Assembly (NCBI GenBank): GCA_003118195.1
Contig: BEXV01000071.1
Location: 219,823 to 283,822 of the forward strand
Direction of reading: 5' to 3'
Source: Hemicentrotus pulcherrimus
Lineage: Eukaryota > Echinodermata > Echinoidea > Camarodonta > Strongylocentrotidae
DNA length: 64,000 nt
Positions 36,101 through 47,644 of this stretch are shown here, piece by piece. Both the position numbers and the translations under genes were made by a program. The notes under the pieces were generated by a model, which had not been told where the DNA came from, did not search any database, and saw nothing but the letters and a program-made list of their open reading frames with translations. Within the stretch, counting starts at the first letter, position 1, and the number at the start of each line of letters is the position of its first letter.

Positions 36101-39100
36101 TGATAAACACAAAACAAACTCCTTCTTTCTATAATGGAAATCACCCTTATCCACTTTCAATTTGCAGCTCCTTCCTTTCTACGTTGTGACTCAGCTAGGT
36201 TTTCTTCATGGATTACCAGGTCTTTTTATTGCAGCCATCTTCAGTGGAACTCTCAGGTTAGTAGTTGTAATATATTGGGGGAAAAATCTTTTTCTATCAA
36301 AGCAATCTGAATGAAATCTCCTCATGAGGAGATAAATGTTTTGTAGGTTTTGTCAAACAGCTACTGGTGGTGCTGATTAATCACAGGTACATAGTTCCAT
36401 CATAGACAATTTGTTTTTCACCTGGAATGTAACCTGCTTTGTTTCCCATTTGGAATATGACATTAGTCCATATATTTTTTTCATGAAAAAAAGATATCTT
36501 GATATGGCTATGACTGATGGTGGTGATATGCCAGGAAGCCCCAGTATTCAATGGTCAGATCAGTAGATTCTTCACTGTTAGATGAATGCTGAAATAAGAA
36601 ATACCGGTATGTCGTGTGGGACACATTGCATAGAATCACTCTCAGGAGTGTTCCATCAAGTTGACTTGGAATTTCAAACTAAAACTGGAGTAACCGAAGT
36701 AAGATTTAAAAGTATCCAGGTATTATCCAAATAAGTGCAAATTGTGAAAAGTTGGCAGTAGGGATATTGTGTTTTGCATTGGGGTTCATGAGATTAATGG
36801 TCATCATTAACTTTTATATAATACAGTTTTATAATTTGATATACTTGTAGTCCTATGCAAAATATGTGGGCAAAATGTCTGTATTAATTTCAAATGATAA
36901 TGGACTGACAGTTATACAAATATAATAATTAATGTAAATATTGTTTTTCTTCCCATTCTAGCACCGTTTCATCTGGTCTCAACTCATTGGCTGCTGTGAC
37001 AGTGGAAGATATCATCAGACCAATCAAGAAAGATCTCTCAGATGCAAAGAGAACCACAATATCCAAGATACTTGGTAGGTTCAGATACTAAAATCTTATG
37101 GATCTTCTATCAGGGGAAATCATATCTAACAATTTGTCTTATTTCTCACTCTTGATTACTAGCAGTTTGAATTCATCATCTCTGTCTGTCTGTCTATCTC
37201 TCTCTCTCTCCCCTATATTGTAGTCTAGCATTTTGTAGCAGGTCATTGTTAGACAGGGAACAACAGATATCTTCTCGCTCTCTACTCATACACTGCCACT
37301 CTATTTGTACGTATGGCGTGTATGTTTTATAAGCCAATTCATTAATATATGGAATCCATAGTGTATGAAATATGCTATGGAAAGGATCATACAAACCATG
37401 TACGAGACAATTTAGCTTCTTGTTTTTGTTTTCCAGCCATCTTATATGGCCTCTTAGCCATTGGGATGGCCTTCGTGGCATCCAAGCTAGGCCCTCTCCT
37501 CACTGTCGCTATCGGTTTGATGGGCATGATAGGAGGACCATTGCTAGGCATGTTTACACTCGGCATTGTCTTCCCCTGGACAAACAATAAAGTGAGTATG
37601 AGCAACATATGATATTGACGTTTGAAGTGGGTGGGTTGGCAGAAGTTCATAATTCGCTGACACCAGACTTGATGGAAATACCATTAATGGGTGTACAAGT
37701 CTGCACACAGCAAACTCATAGTCCACTCAACAAATACCTCCTTGTCTCTCGGAGAGTCTCGATGGTGCAAATGTCAGATAAGGACTTTACCATATGGGAA
37801 AGAGTCAGAGCATTACATCATTACATAAAGCTTGTTAGTCATAAAACTGAAGGCTAATCCTGTTGATTGACAACATTCCCCTTGAGACTCCTGTTTAATG
37901 TGTCTTTAAAGCTCAGGCGCAGGGTTTTAATGATGAGATAAAGTGAAATATGCTTTACTTTTTGCTTGCCATATCTGAACAAGCCTTTAATGATAAAAAT
38001 CTGCAAGAGGTGTTGTGGTCGAGTGGATACGTCGCCGGACTGTCGATCACAAGGTCCGCGGTTCAAGGTCCGCGGTTCAAGTCCCGCCGCTGCACTAATG
38101 TCCTTTGGCAAGACATTGATCTACATTTGCCACACTCCACCCAGGTGAAGTAAATGGGTACCTGGTAGGAATTTATTCCTTGAAACGCAGCGCGCGTAAC
38201 AGCTGCACTGCTAAAGCCAGGGTAATAATGCTGCATTATTGTAGAGCGCTTAGAGACTTCTGACAAAGTAAGTGTTAGGAGCTATATAAGCACTGTAATT
38301 ATAATTATTATTACAAGGCCCATTTACGTGTACCTGTACTTTATACCTTGATGATCTGGATCAAAGTGGAGTCAATTTATGGAGAAAGAAAGTTATTCAT
38401 TTCCAATCACTCTCTTGATTATGATTAGTAATTGTTGTTTGTAAATTAGTGATTTTAATAGCAGGTAGTATTTGAGTAAATTCAGATCATGTAGTTCTTT
38501 TCAGTAATCTTATTCTGTAAATCAGAAGCATACTGCACATGATATCAAACAAGATAAAATCAAGATTTTGGACTAACCCAAGTCACTGTCAATGCGGGTG
38601 TGAACTTGGAATAGGAAATTATTTTTTAATCATTTGCATATTTTCTATAGTTTGATGGCCAAGTTTAGGTCTTCTAATCTAAGGATATGCCCAATTTGTA
38701 CCATTTGGTAACTGCTCCCCTATAATCTATTTTTTATTATTCCTCTTTTTCAGGGTGCTATTGTTGGTGGTTTGACTGGCTTTGCCTTCTCTTTTTGGAT
38801 TGGGATTGGAGCCTACATCTATCCTTCAATGGCCGACAAGCTTCCCACGTCTATCGATGGATGCTTTCTATCCAACATAACAGACATAACAACAGACATT
38901 CCCTCATATCTATTGGCCAATGTCACCTCACTTCCTGATTTGATACCTGAACCATAGTAAGCATATATTTTTGTAGGGATGGATTTACCATCAGATGACA
39001 AAATATCTACTCCATACAGGTTTTATGTAGTAGCCAATAAACCCACTGCCTGCTGGAACCGGGTGGCCACTGTATTTAGCCTATGGGAAAATGAATGAAT

Positions 39101-41556
39101 TCAGTAGCCAATGGGTTGAGACATAAATAGGTTATGCCATTCCTTTGTAATAGACAGTGCAAATCCTTGTGGTAATTGGCGCTTATTGTACGTGCCCATT
39201 GACACTATTTTCACACCAATGAATATGCTAATTGAGCATTCATGGCACTTGAAATGTTAAACCCCATATTTTTTAATGTAAATACTTTTAGTGTATGTAA
39301 TCAAAGTGCTATGTAAGGGGAAGGAAGCTAAGTTGTAATGGGAGTAGTAAATGGGAGTGTTATTGAAGTAAAATATTAGACCCCAAATTGATTTGGAAAA
39401 AAGTTGTAAACTGATTTGTTTCTCTGTACTGTCTCAAAAGGAGAGTTGCTTAGTGATCTGACATTCTAAAATACTGTTTCATGAAGTTTAGAAATGTGTT
39501 AATTCAATGATGACAAGCCAAAGCGCTCATTTTTTCTAAGTCATTTGATTATGATACTCAAATTACAATCAAACAAATATGCACTGAGTTTAAAATACAG
39601 TCACTCTTGGTTGTAATTGATCTTAAGTATTCTATGTTTTTTCTTTGTCTTTATCTGTAATGTTAGCCCCCGGATAGCCAAGTTCTACAGTATATCCTAT
39701 CTATGGTATAGCTTCACTGCTATGATGGTGGTACTGTTTGTTGGTCTGCTAACAAGCTTCCTCACAGGTAAGCTAGCTACAACAGGAGTGAGAAACTACT
39801 GGATAGGTTATCTGAATCTAATCAGGGGGGTGTTTCATAAAGCTGTGTGTAAGGTTACGCATGACTTTTCGAATAACTTGAATATGAAGAGCTAAATGGG
39901 ATTCTCAAATCCTTTTAATTGCATAAGCTCAAGTTGAAATAAGCAGTTGTAGACTAACCTTAATAACAAAACATTTTAATGCAAAGTAAATTTTTGGCTA
40001 CATTTAATTGGGAAATACAGTCACACCTTGTTAAAATGTCAGAAAAAACTTTGGGTACCCCATTTGGCTCTTCATATTCAAATCATATGTAAAGTCATTC
40101 GTAACTTTACGCACAGCTCTATGAAACACCCCCAGATGATATAAGGTTTTAGTGCACCTTTTCCTGTGATTAGCTCTTCCCTCATGAAAAGTGGATAAAG
40201 AACATGGGATATCTAGAAAATTTATCTGCATATTTTGAAATAGTCAAAGGTATTCAACTTCACAAAGCAAGACAATTTCGTTGATACATGTCCTTAATGT
40301 TTACAAATTTGAATTTTGATAACTACAATAAACAGAAATGCAATGCTTGCAATACAAAGATAACACATGTTTCTTTTTTTGGTTTGTTACCACCAGTACA
40401 AAATTCTTTTACATCAAACAGGAATCAGCTCACTTTTAGGAGAATGGTGTCAGATGATATACATGTAGGGGAGCTTAATTAACAAAATATGCAGATAGTC
40501 AGGATTTATTATGCTGAAATACACTTAATAAAGTACACTGCCATATATCTCCTTCATATTTTAGCCAGAAAATATTGAGTATTATTAGTACTACTAAACT
40601 GCACGTAGCTACACTAAATTTCATTTGTGCTCAAGGAAAGGGGTCACTGTTTTCACTGTCGCTAATAAAAACTGCCTTTTATGTTTACTCTTTGAAAACC
40701 CAGTGCACAATTCAGGCCATGAGATAGATACATAGATACCAACCAAAGCCTCCACTCTGTTATCTTTGATGATTCTCTTGTTCAATCAGGTGCCACCAGA
40801 CCAAGTGAGTTGGATCCTAGGTTGATCTGTCCCATCTCAAGGAAGCTCTTCTGTTGCTTCCCAGCTAACTGTAGAAGGAAGCTTGACTGTGGAGTCACCT
40901 TTGATGAGGTAATCATCAGTGTGAATGTGAGACAGTATGATGAGTGCACTCTTTCTTTGATGTATGACAAGCATGTAAACAAGAGGTCAGCATTTCAGTG
41001 ATACTTACTTGTTGTCAGAGGGGATATAATAACGCTGCCATCCATCCGTCTGTCCTTCCGTAAAAAATCTGGTTTCTGATCGTTAACTTAAGTAATGGTT
41101 GACAGATTTTAATGAAATTTGATATGGAGGAACATGGTATCAAAATAGAGCCTAAGTTCGATTTTCAGAGTAAGTAGGTCAAAGGTGAAAGGTCAGAGCT
41201 CATTGAACATGCAAAAATGCAGTTAACTTTCTTGCCGAGTAATATGATAGTATAGTCCAATGGAGGTAACTTGTTCTGACGAACATGTATATAGGCCATT
41301 TGTACCCTGCGAGGGGATGCTACGTTTTACGTGGCTTGTTTTTATTTTTTTAACTTATATAGACTTTGTCTACATATTTTAGTTATAATCTTCTTCTTTT
41401 TTTGTCATTCATCCATCTCTTATCTAGATTGACCAAAGGAATGGAAATGCATTTGACATGGATGAGAAGAATGATGATGCAAACAATTACTCTATGTTGG
41501 ATCAGAAGGAAAATGGAAGAGCGCCATCTCCTGTTGTTGAAAGCACACAATTTTGA
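29781..41556 (+). CDS. SLC5A8: SLC5-family sodium-coupled (monocarboxylate-type) transporter, in-frame TAA in exon 1
   Basis: Plasma-membrane Na+/solute symporter, probably of short-chain monocarboxylates (SMCT, SLC5A8/SLC5A12 type). Exons 29781-30170, 32005-32070, 32673-32724, 32939-33006, 33523-33677, 34187-34327, 35090-35219, 36168-36256, 36962-37074, 37437-37591, 38754-38956, 39667-39767, 40790-40908 and 41428-41556 all have GT..AG junctions and join in phase to 637 codons including stop (human SLC5A8 is about 610). Signatures: EFFVADRKMP, LLGTPSEV, GGMKAVIWTDVFQ, NQASVQRYLSC, LPGLFIAAIFSGTLSTVSS, LAAVTVEDIIRP, FYSISYLWYS and a C-terminal STQF. Multiple hydrophobic segments fit the 13-14 helix fold. 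TAA at 30054-30056 replaces an expected Tyr: a nonsense allele, sequence error or recent pseudogene. SLC5A8 versus A12 (or A5/A6) is not resolved. Confidence 0.88.
30890..31192 (-). repeat. tRNA-derived SINE, minus orientation
   Basis: On the minus strand it starts with a tRNA-like head whose B box is ggttcgaatcc (complement of 31144-31154) and continues about 250 nt through a conserved-looking body (tgttaatgtgcccctcc, ggacgttaaattgaagcccc). It lies in transporter intron 1. The SINE family is not named with certainty. Confidence 0.6.
31560..31780. repeat. CT-rich simple repeat tract
   Basis: Interrupted (CT)n sequence in transporter intron 1; it produces spurious open frames rich in Ser and Leu. 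Confidence 0.8.
32005..32070 (+). CDS. Transporter exon 2
   Basis: 66 nt encoding YLELRFSVAARLIGTTGFVI then YM. YLE.RF....R is the invariant SLC5 loop after helix 3. Acceptor cgttccag, donor gtgagt. Confidence 0.92.
32673..32724 (+). CDS. Transporter exon 3
   Basis: 52 nt encoding VMYMSIVLYAPALAVNA, the SLC5 LYAPALAL helix. Acceptor attatcag, donor gtatgt. Confidence 0.92.
32939..33006 (+). CDS. Transporter exon 4
   Basis: 68 nt encoding VTGFTLWGSVLTVGLVCTFY then TAL, leading into the GG(M/L)KAV signature. Donor gtaagt. Confidence 0.92.
33523..33677 (+). CDS. Transporter exon 5: GGMKAVIWTDVFQ signature
   Basis: 155 nt. GGMKAVIWTDVFQ is the hallmark of SLC5 symporters. It is followed by a hydrophobic helix (IMVSCLIAVIIHGSV) and an extracellular loop (GNVWRINDEGGRVVFD). 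Acceptor tttctcttag, donor gtaagt. Confidence 0.94.
34187..34327 (+). CDS. Transporter exon 6: NQASVQRYLSC
   Basis: 141 nt encoding RVNPTIRHTVWSLVFGATFN then WLATFGCNQASVQRYLSCPT and LRAAKW. NQ..VQRY is the conserved SLC5 motif near the sodium site region. Donor gtacgc. Confidence 0.94.
35090..35219 (+). CDS. Transporter exon 7
   Basis: 130 nt. Encodes SIYLNCPMLFIFVSLCLMCG, LVMFAVFADCDPIKAGYITN and GDQ. DCDP matches the SMCT loop (HDCDP). Acceptor ctttacag, donor gtaatt. Confidence 0.92.
36168..36256 (+). CDS. Transporter exon 8: GLPGLFIAAIFSGTLS
   Basis: 89 nt encoding LLPFYVVTQLGFLHGLPGLF then IAAIFSGTL. SMCT has LPGLFVACAYSGTLST at this point. Acceptor atttgcag, donor gttagt. Confidence 0.92.
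36962..37074 (+). CDS. Transporter exon 9: VSSGLNSLAAVTVEDIIRP
   Basis: 113 nt. The serine-rich stretch STVSSGLNSLAAVTVED belongs to helix 8 (TVSS.N.LA..T.ED), which carries sodium-site serines in SLC5 proteins, followed by a cytoplasmic loop. Confidence 0.94.
37437..37591 (+). CDS. Transporter exon 10
   Basis: 155 nt encoding ILYGLLAIGMAFVASKLGPL, LTVAIGLMGMIGGPLLGMFT and LGIVFPWTNNK, the SLC5 G(M/V)(V/I)GGPL.G.F.LG motif. Donor gtgagt. Confidence 0.94.
38010..38313 (+). repeat. tRNA-derived SINE with duplicated B-box region
   Basis: The head has A box tggtcgagtgg (38016-38026) and B box ggttcaagtcc (38074-38084). The 14-mer ggtccgcggttcaa occurs twice in tandem (38053-38066, 38067-38080). 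The body has cacccaggtgaagtaaatggg and ends in an (ATT)n-like tail. It lies in transporter intron 10. Confidence 0.75.
38754..38956 (+). CDS. Transporter exon 11 with glycosylated-type loop
   Basis: 203 nt. Encodes GAIVGGLTGFAFSFWIGIGA then YIYPSMADKLPTSIDGCFLS, followed by an extracellular loop with N-glycosylation sequons NIT and NVT, as in the SMCT loop. Donor ta|gtaagc; reading on gives TAG, so intron retention would terminate here. Confidence 0.92.
39667..39767 (+). CDS. Transporter exon 12: FYSISYLWYS helix
   Basis: 101 nt encoding PRIAKFYSISYLWYSFTAMM then VVLFVGLLTSFLT. YSLSY.(W/Y)(Y/F) is the SMCT last-helix signature. Acceptor atgttag, donor gtaagc. Confidence 0.93.
39825..40133. 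mobile_element. Foldback MITE with long terminal inverted repeats
   Basis: gggggtgtttcataaagctg at the left end is mirrored by cagctctatgaaacaccccc at the right. The imperfect inverted repeat extends about 75 bp inward (to aatatgaagagc.aaatggg). No coding capacity. It lies in transporter intron 12. Confidence 0.8.
40790..40908 (+). CDS. Transporter exon 13: cytoplasmic tail
   Basis: 119 nt encoding ATRPSELDPRLICPISRKLF then CCFPANCRRKLDCGVTFDE, the LDPRLI....K..C.P tail motif of SMCT-type transporters. Confidence 0.92.
41015..41340. repeat. Probable interspersed repeat
   Basis: ccatccatccgtctgtccttccg, then tttaatgaaatttgatatgga and aggtcaaaggtgaaaggtcaga. This wording resembles a repeat common in marine invertebrate genomes (recalled impression). 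It lies in transporter intron 13. Confidence 0.35.
41428..41556 (+). CDS. Transporter last exon, PDZ-type C-terminus STQF
   Basis: 42 residues plus TGA at 41554-41556. A hydrophilic acidic tail (FDMDEKNDDANNYSMLD) ends in STQF. T-x-hydrophobic fits a class I PDZ ligand; human SMCT1 ends T-R-L. Confidence 0.92.
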   Translation: MDQRNGNAFDMDEKNDDANNYSMLDQKENGRAPSPVVESTQF

Positions 41557-41708
41557 CGAAGGCTTGCCGGAATATAATATTTTGTGATTTTAATTTTTTT
41601 GATTTTAAGGGAAAGTCTAGGATTAAAGTTTGAATGAACAAGGAAATATTTATTTGAAACTATTGCTGAAATACAGTGATCATTTAATGTTTTGTAGTTA
41701 TAGAATTG

Positions 41709-42195
41709 ATTGAATATTGACAAATGAAAGAGTTTGGTTGCATGTGTCTTTGATTTAGCTGTTTTCTTATGTGTGTAGTTTCTGGCAATTGTTTTGTGTA
41801 CAGGTACACATATCGGAAATAGGTAGTAAATTTCACTCTTTTAAAAAATAATTCAGTGACTAAGACAAATACATTGGGATGAGTGAGTGAGAAGCTTTTC
41901 AATGTTGTATGATTTGCCGATCCACGATATGCTGCCTTTTAAGTTATTTCATCATTTAAAGTACTGAATCAAGACAAATGAAAAAGTTTGGTTGCATGAG
42001 TCTTTGATTTAGCTGGTTTCCTACGTGTTATGTACAGGTACACATATTGCAAATAGGTAGTAAACTTCACTGATTTTTTTTGTTGTAATTTAGTGTCTAA
42101 GATGGTAACATTGAAAATGATTGAGAAGCAATCCAATGTTGTATGATCTGCTAATTCAGGATATGCTCCTTTTTAAGTTATTTCATCATTTAATT
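41709..42195 (+). repeat. Tandem duplication in the transporter 3' UTR
   Basis: gacaaatgaaa.agtttggttgcatg recurs at 41719 and 41973, and aagttatttcatcattt at about 41941 and 42175. So a unit of roughly 254 bp is followed by a copy about 20 bp shorter. Just downstream of the stop codon, so probably transcribed. Confidence 0.8.
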
Positions 42196-42770
42196 TTTGT
42201 TCTTCTTCATATTGTGGATAGATTGTCTTGATTCTGCACATGGCATGTTCATATTTGTAGTTTGCATCATTATTATTATGCAGTTGTGAAATTGTGAGCA
42301 ATTTTTTTTATTTGGCAATCAAAGCTCTAAACTAATTCACATAATTACTTTCACTGTTGTAATGATATAATTTGTGTATAATATGTTTTGCAGTTTTGTT
42401 CTCTTGGGTTCTTTAGTCATATTTATTTGCACAAAACAAAAGGAAGTTTTTAATGCATTAAATCTGTGCAGTTCAACTCTTTGCCTGGTAATCACATGAG
42501 ACTTTAAAAACTAATGTAGGTATACCAGTACATAGGAATTAGAATAGTTGAATGGTATGGATTTCATATTCTTAATGATTCATAGAAAGAAAAAATTCTA
42601 TAACAGAAGTAGACTCCAGAAATGCTTCATGCATTGACAGTTAATTTTACTCCTTTAGAGGTAATTTTCATTTAACTAACTCACCAAATGCTTTAATACA
42701 GAAAACATTGTTCCTTTACCGAACCATTCCTTGGATCATGCCCGTTGGCATTATTCAAATGTGTTGAATT

Positions 42771-42776
42771 AATAAA
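42771..42776 (+). promoter_or_regulatory. Candidate polyadenylation signal AATAAA
   Basis: First clear AATAAA after the transporter stop (1.2 kb). Others at 43867, 43884 (followed by GT-rich tatgtgtgtgt) and 44944 are equally possible. Confidence 0.3.
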
Positions 42777-42799
42777 AAGCTTGCCTCAGCACAATAGGT

Positions 42800-45700
42800 A
42801 CCATTGTGTAGATGGAGGCAGATGGAGATGAAAATAAAAGTAGCTGTAAGCACATGGAAGTCTCCTATGTATATTTACTTTTCTTGTCTCTGTGTTATAT
42901 ATCCCAGTCAGCACAGACGAGACTGATACCTATCAAATCCACAATAGACCAAACTTGACATGACATTACCCCCAAATGGCCAAGAATCTTGGTCTTGATT
43001 GGCAGGGTGACTTGGATGGAAGATACAGAAATGGGAAGTATACTACCTTAATGTCCTTTTACTTTGTCACCAACTTTTTAGTTTAGTTGGTCAACCATGT
43101 TACGCTTAAAAGAGGTATAGAATACGCTCAAAGCCAATTTCCCCAGAAAAGTACCCTCTTGATTTTAAAATCGTTAATCAATTCCTTTCTTCTTTCGAGT
43201 TTCCAGATTATTAATGTATCCCAAAGGGCGCCCCCTGTCTACACCCGAGAGACAGAACGGTGTCTGGACGGTGTCTTAGAACGGACAGGGCTACGCGGTA
43301 ACCAACAGGATACAAAAATCTACATTTTGTCAGTTTTTTTTTTCCTACATCTTTACCCTTTTTTTAATTTCATTTTTAAGGGGACAAGAGAAGGAGTAAA
43401 GAGAGAAAGAAGCCTATATTTTAATTTGTTGATACTTTTATTTTAAAAAGAGAGAAAAAAGAGAAAGAAAGAAATTAATATTAAAAAGAAAGGCATTGGT
43501 GATAATAGTCAGGGCTTGACTGATTGCTATTACAACAACAACAACAACAACAAAATAATCAATTATGCATCTTAAGCTTGATGACTTATACATAAATGTT
43601 TTTTGTTTAAGGATTTCCTGCTAAAGAAATGAATAGAGAGAAAAAAAAATCATTGAAAAATAGAATAACAATCCTGCCCTAGGGTTTGGGGATTTGGCTG
43701 ATTTGTCCAGGGTATTTGAGAGAATGGTATGTATGCACTTTTCCAAGATTTTGTATTATTTTCAGGGATTTGTTATGTATATCAGAAATACATGTATTTG
43801 TATTATTTGTGATATTGATTTTTAGAATAGATCATTCATTAGTGTCTTTGTCACTGAGCTCATCATAATAAATGTTCACCTGCAATAAAATGATATGTGT
43901 GTGTAAAAAGAAGCCTCTGTGTAGTATATATCTTCTCCCACAGATATATTTTTGCAGTATGGATTTGATGTCATAAAATGGCTGTAAACATATTCCCAGT
44001 ACATTATTGGATATCTGGAGACTTGGCTAGAAGATTTGTGGATTAAGTATTTCCCTGATAAAGCATTATACATATTTCTTCCTTTTTTCTTAAAAAAAAA
44101 GAAGATTATGTACATTACATGGGAGTAAGTGTCAATTTTGTGATAAACCATGCCCCATCTTATAACGGGTTGAGATTGATCCAAATCAATTCCTAGTCCT
44201 CCAATCAATCGCAGGTTTACACTCTCTTATATCTTATGTACATGAGCTGCAAGGAATCGCAAATGTTTATAAGACGGGGCCTTTTTCAAAAGCTCTCAAC
44301 TCATTTCTACAGGAGCTCAAATTCCACATTTAGCACATATTTATAGTCGTTAAGTACAATTGTACTACATTGTTTTAGGAATATAAATCAATGATTTGAA
44401 AACAAAGCTGATTCATATGCTTGAGAATGTTTTTATATGGATAGAGGGAGCTCACATTTCGTTCATGGTACAGTATTGAAAGAAACCCATTTGGGTGATC
44501 CCCAGGAAATGGGATGTTTATTTTTGTCATATGATGGCCATGATAAAGTAGATATAGGGATTGCCTGACGCACATTGGATTGACAGGAATGTATGTATGT
44601 ATCTATGTTATTGAAGAAAGGTTGTGATATTTTTGATAGCTTCCAAATATAAGAGAATTCAAAGTAAATCTTTGTGCCTTGCTTTCTTGTCATATATTGA
44701 TTTCAGATTCTTATATCTCTTATAACGTTTTGATAAATCAGTCCTTTTTTTTAAAGTCCATTTTAAAAATATGACGTGCTTTACACATCAAAGAAATTAT
44801 TACTTGTGTATTACATCACACGGTGTAATATTAGCATTCATATAAAACTTTTGTGATTGTAATTATTATTCAATATATAATATACATCTAGATATGAAAT
44901 GATAGCATATTCATAGAAGTTGGGCATTGTGTTCTATGTTTCAAATAAAGTACATCTACAATGTTATATAGCCTTGAAATTGTGCAGTAACAATTATGAG
45001 TGATTGATTAAAGCATTCTATGACCTTGAGCGAGCTCCATGTGTTTTATTTATGGGACGTGGACAGATACATGTCTTTTAATGGGTTTTTTCACGGGCTA
45101 GTGAAGAGAGTGTGAATTTTGATATGTAGAGTTGATACATTTTTTAAAAGGGAACATTATATTAATGTCCATTCAGTAGACTATTCACCATCAGTTCATT
45201 GCGTCTACCCTTTATGGTATAACAATCATGTTCAGAGTGTTAAAAGACTGCCTTTATTGTGTTTCTCTTTGATGTGCATTTGATGTACATGTCCGTCAAA
45301 TGATATTGTAAGCTTCATGTTTTTAAACCTTTTAGTCTCTCGTGACTGAAGGTGGTTTTCGACCCACTGATTATTATATGTCATATGCTTTGACTCAGAA
45401 AAGGCTTATTTTTCAAAGTTCAGAATAGGCATAGGAATTTAGTTTAACGCATATTTGTATATTGAGAGGCTCCAGGGTTAATGAACTGGCAAATGGTGCT
45501 GAGTTAGAATCACATACTTTGAAAAAAAAAATCATTACGTTCACCCAACATTTTTTCCCCTCTCCTCTCTCTTCCCTGTGGGCCGGAGGTAGTTTTGAAT
45601 CATATTACATGATGGAGCAAGGACAAAAATGAATAACATTGTCCCATGCCCTGCAGTGCTATGCTGTTATTTTATTTGCAGCGTCGGAAAGGTGTCAAAA

Positions 45701-46000
45701 TACTGAAGTTCATATCAAAGAGTGGCGACTGTGTTGACATGTGTGCCCTTAAGCAAGGTATATAGCTGTGTAATGTCTGTTTTTCTACAAAAAACATGAA
45801 AAGAGTTTTGGGGACGAATGTCCGAGTGTGGGATAAAGTGTATATTGAATTGTCCAGATGGATCACTTCAAAATTGAATTTAGATTGAAGTACATGTAGT
45901 CGACTCTGACTTTCCAATAAGTTGTAAAATGCATGTTTTTCACCAAATTGAATTCTTAGTGCACTATCCTAAATTTCCCATGTGGCATTCTGTGTGATTT
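42800..46000. other. Downstream/intergenic, no gene recognised
   Basis: Contains a GC-richer patch at about 43220-43310 within a 119-codon open frame (43087-43446) that I cannot assign to any family. Confidence 0.4.
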
Positions 46001-46036
46001 CGTGTATGTTTATACCCCGTTTCCTCTCGTAGCAAC

Positions 46037-46041
46037 ACTTC

Positions 46042-46079
<38 letters not shown>

Positions 46080-46405
46080 TTTTTCCCTCTCCTCCTTCTT
46101 CCCTCTTTATTACCGTGGTATCTCACATGTTTACTTTCTCAGATAGTTTGACACCTTTCTCTGAAATATTACCAACTCATATTTCGCTTTCTCTTTTGTT
46201 CCGACTCCCTTTATCACATTCCTCCTTTTTTTATTTTTTATTTTTTTAATTTTTTTTACATATTCTGTTTCCCTCTTTTCTCATCCACCCCCCCCCCCTC
46301 TCTCTCTCTCTCCCTTTCTCTCTCTCTTTCCTCACTCCTACACACGCCCACCGCCCCCATATACGCATTCGTTTCCTTCTCTTTCTCATCACCCTTCGCC
46401 TCCCC

Positions 46406-46440
<35 letters not shown>

Positions 46441-46470
46441 ACACGCTCTCCTTCTCTTTCCCTCTCTCCC
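46037..46470. repeat. CT-rich microsatellite block
   Basis: Several (CT)n runs (for example 46041-46074, 46295-46330, 46405-46441) separated by C/T-rich sequence. Confidence 0.9.
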
Positions 46471-47644
46471 TTTCTAATTTCTCCTCCACATTTCCCCGAC
46501 ATCCACTCACACCCCGCCACACTCCATTATTTATGATTTATTTTCTGATTGATTATTAAGTGAGGCCATTTGGTAAAACACCTTGAATGGATTTGAATGT
46601 ATAGACATAAAGGTCAATGTCTATATTAGACCAGCGTTTTTCGATCAGGGTGCCGCGAAAGATATTTATTTATATCAAAACAATCATTTTGGAATAACGT
46701 CGATTTCATGGAGCCAAATATTAAAAACTGCTAGAGTTTAATTTCATGAGGAAATAGAGTTTTATAGATATTGACGTAATTTTCTATCTCACTCGATTTG
46801 CTGTCTCGCAACATTTAGAAATGGGAAGATTTCAGGCAGCGAAGTGTCTAAATATGTTTATATTTGGGCAAAGAGTTGCCCGAATATCCTTCTATGTCAC
46901 AGGGAGATTCCCGAATATATTATCTTTTATATCGAAATTACATTATTACCACGCTCACGTGTTTGATCACTAACTCGCAACATTCAGACTCTTGATAAAT
47001 CTTGGAAACGTGATTCCCGAATACCCTCATATTTGTGTATTGATGACAGAATATAATATTGCTGTATTCATATAAGTTTCGGCGGCTTTAGGTGCCCGCA
47101 TACATTTTTGAAATACCTTATCTAGTGAGTTGATTACATAATGGACTTTGGGGCTAAGATAGTACTTACAGATGTTTTTAGCTCACCAGTAAAATGTAAA
47201 TTCTAAATGCAACGGCTCCATATCGCATGTCCCAGCTTAATATAGTTTTCAGATATTCAAATAAACACAGTTACACAATTACATCATAATGACTCAACAT
47301 AAGAAGCAATACACTAGATCATGGGTGATCAGCAGAAGAGGGGACGACATGTTCCTCGTCGTATATTTTTAGGGCAGTCATCCTCTCAGAAACTGTGTAA
47401 GAATGCGAAATAACGAGAAAAAAAATGTAAACACACCTCGCATTTTCTGAAGCTGTGCTTGAGAATTCAAAGACGAAAATCATGTGATTTTAACAATCGA
47501 ATGCAAGATATACATAAATAAGGGTTCTACAAAAAATAACAAAGGGTTCACACTGAATTCCACATTAAGCTTAACGAAGGTAATGCTTTTACAAAACACA
47601 ATGCAGTGTATACCACGTGAAGGTAATGTTGAAAATGGAATTTT

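Noticed and set aside
43087..43446. 119-codon open frame with a GC-richer centre downstream of the transporter
   Set aside because: No recognisable domain, and the frame ends in low-complexity sequence. Kept only as an unexplained patch.
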